A DNA stretch of 64,000 nt from Pedobacter caeni (GCF_900129215.1 NZ_FQUQ01000002.1:620001-684000); one strand, 5' to 3'. Counted from the first letter of the stretch, positions 52,050 to 61,634 are shown. Numbers and translations: made by a program. Notes: a model not told the origin generated them from the letters alone.

Positions 52050-54458
52050 ATGAATATATATCTGCGTTTCAGACCTGAAAAAGGTATTTTAATGGTGGTA
52101 TTGTTTAGTACAATACTCACCTTATTGCCATTTTTTCTTTTTGCCCAGCAGCTGGGTGCCATCTCAGGCCGTACGGTGTTGCAGAATGGAGATCCAATGG
52201 AGGGAATTACCATCAGCATTAAAGAGTTGAAAAGAAAAACTTCCAGTAATAAATCCGGGGAGTTTAGTTTTCAGGAGATTCCGGTTGGGGAGTACACGCT
52301 GGAAGTATCACATGTTGGCTGGACTGCTTTGTCGTCCAGGATACAGGTAAAAGCAGATTTCAGCTCCAAGGTAGACTTTAAGATGAAACTTTCTGAAAAT
52401 GCACTCGACCTGGTTACCGTGATTGGGAAATCAAAATCGTTCAATACCAATTACAGCTCCCATTCTCTGAAATTGGATCGCCCGTTGGTAGAAATTCCAC
52501 AGAGCATTCAGATCATCAACCGCTCCCTGCTGGAAGAACAACAATCATTTACCATTGCCAGTGGCATCACCAGGAATGTAAGTGGAGTGCGCACCATCGC
52601 ACATCAGAATGATGCAAGTGTGAGCATTTTTGTGCGGGGATTTGGTGCGACTAACCTGAGAAACGGCATGAGTGTAGGCGGATCTTTTGGACCACTGAGA
52701 GAGGACATTGCATTTGTAGACCGGGTGGAATTTATCAAAGGACCAGCAGGCTTTCTGATGGGGAATACGCAACCAGGAGGGCTATACAATGTGGTCACTA
52801 AAAAGCCAATGGGTACAGGAAAAACTTCGGCAAAGTTAATGCTGGGGAGTTTCAGCACTTACCGCTCCGAAGTAGATATCGATGGCAAGCTTACTGAAGA
52901 TGGAAAGTTGTTGTTCAGGCTCAATGCAATGGGCAGCAAAGTTGGCTCTTTTATCCAGTATTCAAATAATGAACTCTGGGGGCTTAATCCTTCTCTGAAA
53001 TATAAATTCTCTGATAAGACAGACATCACGGCAGAATATACTTATTCCCAAAATGCTTTTACAGGTGGTTTTGCGAAGTATGCCTATTCTATGAAAGGTT
53101 TTAAAGACCTGCCACGGTCCTTCACTTTTTCTGATCCAATTGTAGATCCAACGGTGATCAAAGACCACAGTGCCTTTGTTACCCTGAACCATGAGCTGGC
53201 AAAAGACTGGAAGGTTACGGCACAATTGGCTTATATCAATTCAGGGATGCAGGGTGAATCCCTTTATCCGAAGTTCAACAGCATCAATGAGAAGGGAGAT
53301 CTTTATAGAGGGATATCTGTCAATGATGCGCTAAATACTTCTACACTAGGGCAAATATTTGTGAATGGTGCCCTAAAAACTGGTGATGTTAACCATCGCA
53401 TCCTTGCCGGACTAGACCTTGGCTCAAAGCTTTATTATGCAGATTGGTCGGTTCTCGCGGATACTGTTGGTGGTGTTTTTAATATCTACAATCCGGTGTA
53501 CGGCAAGCTGAAAAAATCAAACCTTCCAAACTACGACAGGTCAAAGAGTCTTCGTGAAAGAGGAATTGGAAGCCTGAGCGAGTATACTTTTACTTCTGTG
53601 TTTGTACAGGATGAACTGGCCTTTTTTTCTGATAAACTGAGGTTGAGCCTTGGCTTGAGGTATACCGGAACGACTAAGACCAGCAGTGCGGAAAATGGCA
53701 AACTGGTGAAAAATAATGCTTTTACACCAAGAGTTGGACTGAGCGCTACCGTAGCTCCACAGACCAGCGTTTATGCGCTGTATGACCAGTCTTTCCAGGA
53801 GCAGGTGGGAACGCTTGTTGGAGGTGGAGCAGTAGAACCTTCACTGGGAACGAATAAAGAAATTGGTGCAAAACGCAGCTGGCTGAACGGACAGTGGCTT
53901 GCTTCAATTGCCATCTTTGAGGTCACAAAAACAAATTTACTTACCGTTGCAGACCCAAGTGTACCTGGTATTATGGTTCAAACAGGGAAAGCCCGTTCCA
54001 GAGGTTTTGAGTTTGACCTTAAAGGAGAAATTTTTAGTGGTCTTAATGTGATGTTGAACTATGCTTATACTGATGCAAAGATCGTAAAAGACAATACGGC
54101 CAGCCGTGTGGGCAATAATCTGGATGGTACAGCAAAACACATTACCAATGGCTGGGCTACTTACCGCATTCAGGAGGGTAAAACAGCAGGATTGGGCTTC
54201 TCTCTTGGTTATCAGTATGAGATTAAAAGAGCAGGATGGCCGGTAGTACAGAACAAATACCTGCCGGATGATTTATTTACACTTGATGCAGGAATTTCCT
54301 ATGTAAAGGAACGCTATAACATTTCATTGGTAGCCAATAACATTACCGATCGATATAACTATACCGGTTATTATCCTGGTGCATGGACTTATAAGCATTA
54401 TGGATGGGGAGCTTTAGCACCTGCGAGCTTTAGACTTTCAATAGGCTATACGTTGTAA
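52050..54458 (+). CDS. TonB-dependent siderophore-type receptor with CarboxypepD-like N-domain
   Basis: 802 residues. Signal peptide to ~33 (LTLLPFFLFAQ). Residues ~35-115 are a carboxypeptidase regulatory-like domain (GAISGRTVLQNGDPMEGITI; YTLEVSHVGWTALSSR). The plug (~145-265) contains VEIPQSIQIINRSLLEEQQS, ISIFVRGFG-like VSIFVRGFGATNLRNGMSVG and VEFIKGPAGFLMGNTQPGGL, hallmark motifs of ferric-siderophore receptors such as FpvA/FhuA. The barrel ends in FRLSIGYTL with a terminal hydrophobic residue. It would import ferric siderophore with TonB. It is divergent from the PchR-like gene and ends in front of a terminator. Confidence 0.92.
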   Translation: MNIYLRFRPEKGILMVVLFSTILTLLPFFLFAQQLGAISGRTVLQNGDPMEGITISIKELKRKTSSNKSGEFSFQEIPVGEYTLEVSHVGWTALSSRIQVKADFSSKVDFKMKLSENALDLVTVIGKSKSFNTNYSSHSLKLDRPLVEIPQSIQIINRSLLEEQQSFTIASGITRNVSGVRTIAHQNDASVSIFVRGFGATNLRNGMSVGGSFGPLREDIAFVDRVEFIKGPAGFLMGNTQPGGLYNVVTKKPMGTGKTSAKLMLGSFSTYRSEVDIDGKLTEDGKLLFRLNAMGSKVGSFIQYSNNELWGLNPSLKYKFSDKTDITAEYTYSQNAFTGGFAKYAYSMKGFKDLPRSFTFSDPIVDPTVIKDHSAFVTLNHELAKDWKVTAQLAYINSGMQGESLYPKFNSINEKGDLYRGISVNDALNTSTLGQIFVNGALKTGDVNHRILAGLDLGSKLYYADWSVLADTVGGVFNIYNPVYGKLKKSNLPNYDRSKSLRERGIGSLSEYTFTSVFVQDELAFFSDKLRLSLGLRYTGTTKTSSAENGKLVKNNAFTPRVGLSATVAPQTSVYALYDQSFQEQVGTLVGGGAVEPSLGTNKEIGAKRSWLNGQWLASIAIFEVTKTNLLTVADPSVPGIMVQTGKARSRGFEFDLKGEIFSGLNVMLNYAYTDAKIVKDNTASRVGNNLDGTAKHITNGWATYRIQEGKTAGLGFSLGYQYEIKRAGWPVVQNKYLPDDLFTLDAGISYVKERYNISLVANNITDRYNYTGYYPGAWTYKHYGWGALAPASFRLSIGYTL

Positions 54459-54478
54459 ACCCTAAAAAATATTAATTG

Positions 54479-54509
54479 AAGGTGCCTGATCAGGCACCTT
54501 TTTTGTTTT
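54479..54509 (+). terminator. rho-independent terminator of the receptor gene
   Basis: AAGGTGCCTGATCAGGCACCTT is a perfect palindrome (54479-54500) followed by TTTTG and TTTTA. It starts 20 bases after the receptor stop. Confidence 0.9.
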
Positions 54510-54575
54510 ATATAGAGCCATATGTAAACTTATCGTCGTATTCCTGATAGAGGTTTACACCTTCTGAGATTCTCT

Positions 54576-54719
54576 GGGGTTGGAAGGTAGGTGAGAGGTA
54601 GGTGGAAGATATCTGAGAGATAGTTCCATAGTTGTTTAGCCTTTCAACTACCTCTCAATAACCTTCGAACTACCTCTCAACCCCGGAGCGTGTAGGGAGC
54701 GTATATACAGCATATATAC
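54576..54719. repeat. structured intergenic repeat (nested inverted and direct repeats)
   Basis: GGGGTTG (54576-54582) pairs with CAACCCC (54678-54684) and the next AAGGTAG pairs on, with two weak positions. TGAGAGGTAGGTG (54592-54604) pairs with CAACTACCTCTCA (54645-54657) at 12 of 13. GGTAGGTG is repeated in direct order 11 bases apart, and AACTACCTCTCAA 22 bases apart. A second small hairpin, GTATATA-cagca-TATATAC, follows at 54701-54719. There is no coding frame. The region 54510-54767 around it holds nothing else recognisable. Confidence 0.7.
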
Positions 54720-54767
54720 AGGTCTTATACGTCTTTGACCTTCCCTGTTTGATGTTAAAGAAGAGCG

Positions 54768-55847
54768 TTATTTCCTTTTATTTGTTAGGTACTTCCGTAC
54801 CGGAATGTCAAAAGCAACCATCACAAAATAAGCAATGCAGGTTAGTAGAATTGTTCCTGTAATGATGATTAAGGTAAGTTGACCTGTTTCTGGTTTATGA
54901 CTGGTATAGTAATTTAAAAACATCCAGATGAATGCATAATGGGTCATGTACAATGGATAGGAGATCTTGCCTGAAAATACACATAGCTTTTTAAATCCCT
55001 GGGTTAATGTCGCACCCGCACCAAGGGAAAGCAACAAAGGAAAATAAAGGAGAACAACCAGTGGTTCTGTAATCCAGTTCCATTTGCTGTAAGGCATCAG
55101 GAAGGCCAATAATAACAAGGCCGACAGTCCGATAAAACCGAGCTTATTTTTTAGGATCAGGTTGAAGCGGAAGATCAGCAAGCCGGCTAAAAAGGAATAA
55201 AAAATACGGGCACCACCATCCCAGGCATTTGGTCCTCCCCATCCACCCAGAAGAGATCCTCCGGCACGATGGCTCACATAACACAGTACTCCGGCAGCAA
55301 TGACGGTTAATACCAGCAGGTAACGGCGATCGATTCTGCAAAGCACCAAAGCATAAACGATATTGGCTACATATTCCCAGAATAATGACCAGGCAGGGGC
55401 ATTTATTCCGAATAAATTGAAAGAACGTTCTTCAATTACAGGAAAAGGAATCATAAAAACGGAAGCAAGAAATATCAGTATGATCTTACCTGCACTGTAT
55501 ACTTCCGGATGCCCTCCGAATGGATCGAAAAGAAAAGCCAGTAAACCCAATACTGAGCCTAAAATTACCAATGGTTGTAGTCTGATCAGCCTGGATTTGA
55601 AAAACTGGCCGAGGCCCATTTTACCTATCCGGTCGTCATAAGCATAGCCAATTACAAACCCCGATAAACAGAAGAAGAAATCTACTGCAAGAAATCCGTG
55701 GGCAATGAAATTCTTGTCGGGGAGGTACACCATTTCCATAAAATGAAAAACGACGATGGAAATGGCGGCTATTCCACGTAATCCATCAAGAATTTCGAAA
55801 TGTTGTTTTGTTTTTAATAAGTCAGGACTTAGTTCTTTTGTAGACAT
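54768..55847 (-). CDS. acyltransferase 3 family membrane protein (OafA/YrhL-like)
   Basis: 359 residues with about 10 hydrophobic segments. The N-terminus has EILDGLRGIAAISIVVFHFM (catalytic His region of the family), then DFFFCLSGFVIGYAYDDRI with the FFxLSGF motif, and KSRLIRLQPL. These proteins transfer acetyl or other acyl groups to surface sugars across the inner membrane. No glycan-biosynthesis genes are in the window, so the acceptor is unknown. The gene stands alone. Confidence 0.92.
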   Translation of the reverse strand: MSTKELSPDLLKTKQHFEILDGLRGIAAISIVVFHFMEMVYLPDKNFIAHGFLAVDFFFCLSGFVIGYAYDDRIGKMGLGQFFKSRLIRLQPLVILGSVLGLLAFLFDPFGGHPEVYSAGKIILIFLASVFMIPFPVIEERSFNLFGINAPAWSLFWEYVANIVYALVLCRIDRRYLLVLTVIAAGVLCYVSHRAGGSLLGGWGGPNAWDGGARIFYSFLAGLLIFRFNLILKNKLGFIGLSALLLLAFLMPYSKWNWITEPLVVLLYFPLLLSLGAGATLTQGFKKLCVFSGKISYPLYMTHYAFIWMFLNYYTSHKPETGQLTLIIITGTILLTCIAYFVMVAFDIPVRKYLTNKRK

Positions 55848-55998
55848 TTATAATTTGTTTGGTTTCAGTTGTGTGCTCAAGGATACCAAAATATAGGGAT
55901 TTCAGCAAGTTCCCGATCAGGTATCTTCGAAATGGACCTGCTTTAAGGAAATACTATCATTATTTTTACGTAAACGACGTTCATTAACGCACATGCAT

Positions 55999-56016
55999 TG
56001 TTCATTTTTGAACAAC
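55999..56016. promoter_or_regulatory. 18-bp dyad before the FtsX/MacB-type permease gene
   Basis: TTGTTCA-TTTT-TGAACAA is a perfect inverted repeat with a 4-base spacer, 92 bases before the ATG at 56108. It overlaps a near -7 box (CATTTTTG), so a bound protein would compete with RNA polymerase. Confidence 0.5.
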
Positions 56017-56107
56017 CGGAAATTCAAAAAATTGCTGTAATGTGAGCAGATGAAACTTTTTTGTTTCTGGCACGTCCTTTCGTTATTACCTGCAAAAAAA
56101 TGATCAG

Positions 56108-58486
56108 ATGTTCAGGCTTAATTTGAAAATTGCATTGCGGAACCTTTTGAGAAACAAAGGCTTTACTCTTATTAATATCGGTGGATTGGCTATTGGGATG
56201 AGCTGCTGCCTGATGTTTTTGCTCTATGTGAATTATGAATGGAGTTACGATAAGCAATATCGGGCAGTTGACCGTATTTATGGGGTATATAAAAACTACC
56301 GCTCGAGTGATCAGACTTTCACTTACGGAATTACCGGAGATGCGCTTCCCAATACGCTCGCCCCTGCAGTATTACAAACGATTCCCGAAATAGAGCAAGC
56401 AAGTCGTGTGGTGAGAAGGTGGGGTGTGCTATTCAACTATGAGCACAGTACTTTCAAAAAAAATGTTTCTTATGTAGACCCTTCTTTTCTTAAAATACTG
56501 GATTATAAATTTATCAAAGGAGACGCTGTAGCGGCGCTAGCAGATCCTAATTCCATATTAATCACCGAGAGTACGGCAAAAAAACTGTTTGGAGATATAG
56601 ATCCAATTGGGAAAAGTATAAAATGGGACAATAGAAAAGACCTTCAGGTAACTGCAGTTATAGCAGATCCTCCCCGTAACCAAACTTACCAGTTTGATGT
56701 TTTGATGTCTTGGGAATTCTTTGAACAAGAAAATTCTTTTGTCAAAACCAGCGGATGGGGAGCCGGATTCTGCAATACTATAATTCTGCTGAAAGAAAAC
56801 AGTAATGCCGATCAGGTGGATACTCAGATTAGAAAACTGTTTAAATTAAATGAAGAAAATACCAGGTCTGAAGCTTTTTTGTTTCCCTTAACTAAGGGGC
56901 ATTTGTACAATAAATTTGAGAATGGAATTCAGGATGGCGGAAAAATCGGACAAATAAAGCTATTTCTTTTTCTTGCCTTTTCTGTACTACTCATTGCCTG
57001 TATTAACTATATGAATTTATCTACTGCACGTTCAGAAAAACGGGCAAGGGAGGTGGGGGTTCGGAAGACGCTTGGTTCTTCCAGAATCGCAATTGCAATC
57101 CAGTTTTTCACAGAGTCAATACTGCTTTCATTTGTGGCGATACTCATCGCTTTCGTTCTTACGGAAGCTTCATTGCCCTATTTTAATCATCTGCTGGAAA
57201 TAAATATGTCCATTAACTACAGCTCCCCTGTGTTATGGATTGTACTGTTGTTTTTATTGTTTTTTACAGGAGTTATTGCGGGAAGTTATCCTTCTTTCTA
57301 TCTCTCTTCGTTTATTCCTGTGAAGGTACTTAAAGGCTTTAATAACGCCGGAAGAAGCTCTTTGCCAGTTCGTAAGATCTTAGTAGTGCTGCAGTTCGGA
57401 TTTTCTATCTGCATGATCATTTCTGCAATTATCATTTATGGTCAGATTAGTTTTATCAGGAATAAGCCCTTAGGATTTGATCAGCACAATCTGGTGCAGA
57501 TTGATCGGTCCGGTGAGTTGAAAAAATATTCCAAAACAGAATTATTTAAAGCAGAATTACTTAAATCCGGAGCAATACTTTCCGCCACCGAGATGTCTAA
57601 TGGACTAACTAATGGAGGGAATAGTACCAGCTCATTTGAATGGCCAGGCAAACTTCCTGACGAAAATATTGTCATGAATTTTAGAGAAGTAGGGTATGAC
57701 TTCAGCAAAACCATTGGAGCCCGTATGCTGCTTGGCAGGGATTTCTCCCGGAAATTTGGTTCAGACTCTTTAGGGGTAGTTTTAAATGAAAGTACAGTAA
57801 AAGCGATGCGCCTTAAAAATCCTGTAGGTACCAGGATCAAATGGGAAGGAATCAATTATACGGTCATTGGGGTGGTAAAAGATTACACTTATGAATCTGC
57901 AGTTTTTAAAGTTGCACCAACATTGTTTTTTTGTAATCTAAATGAAATCAATACGATTTTGTTACGCCTTAACCCTGTTAAAAGCTTAAGTAAGTCCTTA
58001 AAATTAATTATTGAATTAGGCGCTGTGATTGATCCGGCTTACCCTGTAGAACCACAATTCATTAGCCAGTCCATGGAAGATAAGTTTAAAAATGAGCGTT
58101 TGATCGGCGTACTTTCCAACCTGTTTGGCGGATTTGCCATTTTTATATCCTGTCTGGGCTTACTAGGCCTGGCTTTGTATATGGCAGAACAACGGAGCAA
58201 GGAGATCAGTATCCGAAAAGTGCTGGGCGCTGACCTTAAAAGCATCCTGGTCCTGCTGAATAAAGATTTCATAAAACTGGTGCTGATCGCTAACCTGATC
58301 GCTTTCCCTGTTGCTTATATCTTCGCCAGTAAGTGGCTGCAGAAATATGATTATAAAATAGACATTACTTTATGGCCTTTTTTACTGGCTTTATTTTTAT
58401 CTCTGCTGATCGCTTTAATAACGATCAGTCTACAGACTTTTAAAGTGGCAAGGGCCAATCCGGTAGATGCCTTAAAATATGAGTAA
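56108..58486 (+). CDS. ABC transporter permease, FtsX/MacB type
   Basis: 792 residues. Starts with LKIALRNLLRNKGFTLINIG and an N-terminal helix, followed by a periplasmic MacB_PCD domain (~45-275). Three helices (~290-400) form the first FtsX core with YMNLSTARSEKRAREVGVRK. A second helix at ~425, a second periplasmic part (~450-660) and a final helix set (~675-770) follow, and the protein ends in FKVARANPVDALKYE. This is the duplicated form common in Bacteroidetes mechanotransmission ABC systems. No ATPase gene is next to it. Its stop codon overlaps the start of the downstream hydrolase gene by 8 bases. Confidence 0.92.
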   Translation: MFRLNLKIALRNLLRNKGFTLINIGGLAIGMSCCLMFLLYVNYEWSYDKQYRAVDRIYGVYKNYRSSDQTFTYGITGDALPNTLAPAVLQTIPEIEQASRVVRRWGVLFNYEHSTFKKNVSYVDPSFLKILDYKFIKGDAVAALADPNSILITESTAKKLFGDIDPIGKSIKWDNRKDLQVTAVIADPPRNQTYQFDVLMSWEFFEQENSFVKTSGWGAGFCNTIILLKENSNADQVDTQIRKLFKLNEENTRSEAFLFPLTKGHLYNKFENGIQDGGKIGQIKLFLFLAFSVLLIACINYMNLSTARSEKRAREVGVRKTLGSSRIAIAIQFFTESILLSFVAILIAFVLTEASLPYFNHLLEINMSINYSSPVLWIVLLFLLFFTGVIAGSYPSFYLSSFIPVKVLKGFNNAGRSSLPVRKILVVLQFGFSICMIISAIIIYGQISFIRNKPLGFDQHNLVQIDRSGELKKYSKTELFKAELLKSGAILSATEMSNGLTNGGNSTSSFEWPGKLPDENIVMNFREVGYDFSKTIGARMLLGRDFSRKFGSDSLGVVLNESTVKAMRLKNPVGTRIKWEGINYTVIGVVKDYTYESAVFKVAPTLFFCNLNEINTILLRLNPVKSLSKSLKLIIELGAVIDPAYPVEPQFISQSMEDKFKNERLIGVLSNLFGGFAIFISCLGLLGLALYMAEQRSKEISIRKVLGADLKSILVLLNKDFIKLVLIANLIAFPVAYIFASKWLQKYDYKIDITLWPFLLALFLSLLIALITISLQTFKVARANPVDALKYE

Positions 58487-59507
58487 CACAAAAATGAGTA
58501 AAACTTTTTATGTACTGGCCTTTCTTTCTATTTGTACCTTCAGCGTATCCGCACAGGTTTTTCCGAAAGGAATGTTTGAGGATTATGAGTTGTCGGCCAG
58601 TAAACTGGGGGATTTCAGTATACATGTTAGCAAGCCAACAGCCAAAGGCCCAAGGCCATTACTGATTTACCTGGATGGCTCAGGGAATTATCCGATCCAG
58701 TTTAAGACCAAATCCGGGAGGTATTCAACTTCTATTGCTTTAGATATCGCAAAATATGCAAAAGATTATTACATCGTTCTGATCAGTAAACCAGGAATCC
58801 CTTTTAGTGATTCTTTGCGTTATAGTGAGTCTGGCAGGGCCTTTTATCTGGGAAATAAAACTTATAAAGAGCGGTATAGCCTGGACTGGCGTGCGGGAAC
58901 TGCTGCCGAAGCAATCAATTTCCTGGTCAGGGAACTGCCTGTAGATCAAAAGAAAATCATCGTGATGGGCTATTCTGAAGGTTCACAGGTTGCCCCCAGG
59001 GTGGCGGTTTTGAATAAGAAAGTGACCCATGTGGTCTGCTTTGTAGGAAATGCACTGAATCAGCTCTATGATTTTATCCTTGAGGCCCGTTTGGAAGCAG
59101 ACAGGGGCACAATATCAGCGGAAGAAGGACAGCGAAGGGTAGACTCCCTGTATCTTGAATATGAGAAAATCTACGCGAAGCCTTTGTCTGTTGATGAAAC
59201 CTGGTACGGGGAAACCTATCTGAAGTGGAGCAGCTTTACGAAAACAACACCCTTGGAAAATATGCTCCAGCTGGGTATTCCGATTTTATATGTTGCCGGA
59301 GGAAAGGACAACCATCAGAACATCATGGATATGGATTATGCCCGCCTGGAGTTTTTAAGAAAAGGCAAAAAGAACCTGACTTATAAAGTTTACCCCAATG
59401 CGAACCATTATTTTCAGGAAAGCAGTACAGTTGATGGAAAAGTAAAAAAAACAGATAGGATTGATGAAGTTCATCAGTTTGCGTTTGACTGGCTGAATTC
59501 AAAGTAA
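58479..59507 (+). CDS. secreted alpha/beta hydrolase, prolyl-oligopeptidase-like fold
   Basis: 342 residues, or 337 from the ATG at 58494 (MSKTFYVLAFLSICTFSVSAQ), which is a good signal peptide and does not overlap the permease gene. The nucleophile is in VMGYSEGSQVAPR (GxSxG); the acid is probably in VAGGKDNHQN, and the His in YPNANHYFQES. An early LLIYLDGSGNYPIQ supplies the oxyanion region. Substrate unknown; esterase or peptidase are both possible. The overlap with the permease gene suggests coupled translation. Confidence 0.82.
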   Translation: MSNTKMSKTFYVLAFLSICTFSVSAQVFPKGMFEDYELSASKLGDFSIHVSKPTAKGPRPLLIYLDGSGNYPIQFKTKSGRYSTSIALDIAKYAKDYYIVLISKPGIPFSDSLRYSESGRAFYLGNKTYKERYSLDWRAGTAAEAINFLVRELPVDQKKIIVMGYSEGSQVAPRVAVLNKKVTHVVCFVGNALNQLYDFILEARLEADRGTISAEEGQRRVDSLYLEYEKIYAKPLSVDETWYGETYLKWSSFTKTTPLENMLQLGIPILYVAGGKDNHQNIMDMDYARLEFLRKGKKNLTYKVYPNANHYFQESSTVDGKVKKTDRIDEVHQFAFDWLNSK

Positions 59508-59730
59508 TTGAAAAAAATCTTTTTTTCTGTTGATAATGGCTTAATATCGAAATATGTTACCACACATGTACAAAAGTTAAGGATTTTATCTTGCTCCCCG
59601 GATTAATTAATTGAAATGATCCGATCAGAGATTTGGCAGATTTATATACTTATTCCCTTCATTCCTTGGTGCCTGCCTGCCAAAGCTCAATATTAATTTA
59701 ATATGATATATTCGTTTTTTTGTAACCTCT

Positions 59731-60297
59731 ATGTCAGACCAAAAGGATTCAGATATTGCATTATTCCACTTAATTCAGTTAAGTGACCGTACTGCTTTTA
59801 ATGAATTGTATCACCGTCATGTGCAGGCTTTATTCAGGTATGCGAATGGGATCCTGAATGACCGGGATGCGGCTAACGACGTTTTACAGGAGGTCTTTAT
59901 CTGGTTCTGGAATAACCGTGCCCAGATTAAAGCGACCTCCATTAAGAGTTATCTGTTTGTAGGGGTTAAGTTTAGAATTGCGAATTACATTCGTGATGGT
60001 AAGCTCAGGGATTCTGTGTATCTGAAAATAAAAGATATTCAGCCTGGTGATTTGTTTTATGACCATGATGAGCTGGAAGTAAAAGAGCTGAAGGAGTTTA
60101 TTTATGGATTCATTGAAACACTTCCGGATAAGTGCAGGCATGTTTTTCAGCTCAGCAGGATAGAAGGTCTCAGTCATAAAGAAATTGCAGAAAGGTTAAA
60201 CATCTCTGAGAAAACCGTAGAAAATCAGATCAGCATTGCTTTAAAAAAATTGCGTCAGAAAATGACTAAGAATCCTTTGTTGAGCATTCTATGGTAG
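59731..60297 (+). CDS. ECF RNA polymerase sigma factor (FecI-like, Bacteroidetes type)
   Basis: 188 residues. Sigma region 2 is seen at ~15-90: FNELYHRHVQALFRYANGIL, DRDAANDVLQEVFIWFWNNR (core binding) and SYLFVGVKFRIANYI. Region 4 is at ~125-180: CRHVFQLSRIEGLSHKEIAE, RLNISEKTVENQISIALKKL, its DNA-binding helix. Together with the FecR gene downstream it forms a cell-surface signalling unit that turns on genes for the TonB-linked receptor. A near -7 box (TATATTCG) lies before it. It opens the region that continues past the window end. Confidence 0.93.
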   Translation: MSDQKDSDIALFHLIQLSDRTAFNELYHRHVQALFRYANGILNDRDAANDVLQEVFIWFWNNRAQIKATSIKSYLFVGVKFRIANYIRDGKLRDSVYLKIKDIQPGDLFYDHDELEVKELKEFIYGFIETLPDKCRHVFQLSRIEGLSHKEIAERLNISEKTVENQISIALKKLRQKMTKNPLLSILW

Positions 60298-60398
60298 AAT
60301 TTAGCTGGTGTAAATCAGAAGGTCAAATTATTTTAATTTTCTTTTGGGGGGAATCATCTTTTTAAGGTTTCTATACATAACGAACCGATAAAACTGAT

Positions 60399-61532
60399 AT
60401 GAAAGAAAGTGAATTCTTAATGCTGGCAGGCAAAGTTTCGGATGGGAGTGCTTCATATGCTGAGCTTTCCCTCTATAATGCTTACCTGAATTTTTTGCAA
60501 AAGAATGCTGTAGGTAAAGGAGCTGAACTGAGGGAGGAAGAGGTATCCGTTTTATGGGCCAGGATCAATGCGGCTACTGAAGAGCGGCCGAAACCAAAAT
60601 CGTTTAGGTTGTTTTATAAAATAGCGGTGGCAGCCACAATTCTGATCATTTCAGGGCTTGGCTTCTATTTTTTCAACCCCAACTACATTTTAAGACCTAA
60701 AGAAGCTCCGGAACAGGTCTCCGATATCCAACCGGGAGGAAATAAGGCGATGCTTACCCTGGCTGACGGGCATCAGGTGGCCCTGACTGAAAGCTCCAAT
60801 AGGATCATCACCGCAGGAAACGGAGTAAAGATTCATCTCAACAATGGCGGAGAATTGGTTTATCTGCCAACTGAAGAGAACAATAAGGGCAGGTCTGATT
60901 ATAATAAAATAGAAACCGGTATCGGTGGACAATACCAGGTGATCCTCCCTGATGGAACAAAAGTCTGGCTGAACTCTTCTTCTTCACTTCGTTATCCTAC
61001 AGTATTTAATACTGCCGAAAGAATCGTTGAATTGAAAGGAGAGGGATATTTTGAAGTTACAAAAGACAAAACCAAACCTTTTAAAGTGATGACTGAAACT
61101 CAACAGGTCGAAGTGTTGGGAACTAAGTTTAACATCAATGCTTATCCAGAAGAATCAGGCATCAGAACAACACTCCTCCAGGGAAGTGTGAATGTAGGGA
61201 TGCCGGATAAAACAGCAGCTTATACTTTGAAACCAGGAGAACAGGCCGTACAGACAGGGCAGCAATTTAAGATTGTAGCCGTCGATACCGAAGAGTTTAT
61301 TTCCTGGAAAGATGGCTACTTCCTGTTTAACGATGAACCAATCCATACTGCAATGAGGAAGCTTGCCCGTTGGTATGATGTGCAAGTGGTATATGAAGGT
61401 GATTTTAAAGACATCCATTTCGGAGGGTCTGTTTCTAAATCTAATTCCCTGCAAAAAACATTGAAAGTATTGCAGTCCACAAATAAACTGAAATTTAAAG
61501 TCGAAGGAAGGAGGATTAAAATTATGAGGTAG
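60399..61532 (+). CDS. FecR-family anti-sigma factor
   Basis: 377 residues. A short cytoplasmic part (~1-70) carries the anti-sigma region with LWARINAATEERPKPKSFRL. One membrane helix follows (~74-92, IAVAATILIISGLGFYFF). The periplasmic FecR domain (~125-225) contains GGQYQVILPDGTKVWLNSSS, SLRYPTVFNTAERIVELKGE and VEVLGTKFNINAYPEESGI. The C-terminal DUF4974 domain (~305-377) ends in KFKVEGRRIKIMR and contacts the receptor's STN domain. It holds the sigma factor inactive until the receptor is loaded. Confidence 0.93.
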   Translation: MKESEFLMLAGKVSDGSASYAELSLYNAYLNFLQKNAVGKGAELREEEVSVLWARINAATEERPKPKSFRLFYKIAVAATILIISGLGFYFFNPNYILRPKEAPEQVSDIQPGGNKAMLTLADGHQVALTESSNRIITAGNGVKIHLNNGGELVYLPTEENNKGRSDYNKIETGIGGQYQVILPDGTKVWLNSSSSLRYPTVFNTAERIVELKGEGYFEVTKDKTKPFKVMTETQQVEVLGTKFNINAYPEESGIRTTLLQGSVNVGMPDKTAAYTLKPGEQAVQTGQQFKIVAVDTEEFISWKDGYFLFNDEPIHTAMRKLARWYDVQVVYEGDFKDIHFGGSVSKSNSLQKTLKVLQSTNKLKFKVEGRRIKIMR

Positions 61533-61615
61533 CATTTTACTCAATTTTAATCCATGAAACCGGAAGTGTTTGCCCACTCCCGGATCATTAAATGGATCAC
61601 ATCAACCTAAATCAA

Positions 61616-61634
61616 CAACTAACCATTTATCAAA
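61616..61634 (+). promoter_or_regulatory. A/C-rich leader motif before the second SusC-type gene
   Basis: CAACTAACCATTTATCAAA matches 25282-25300 at 17 of 19 positions. It lies 67 bases before the ATG at 61702, further away than the first copy. Confidence 0.4.

Noticed and set aside
59510..59527. A/T-only hairpin after the secreted hydrolase gene
   Set aside because: A run of A followed by a run of T pairs by chance in AT-rich spacers; no GC stem to act as terminator.
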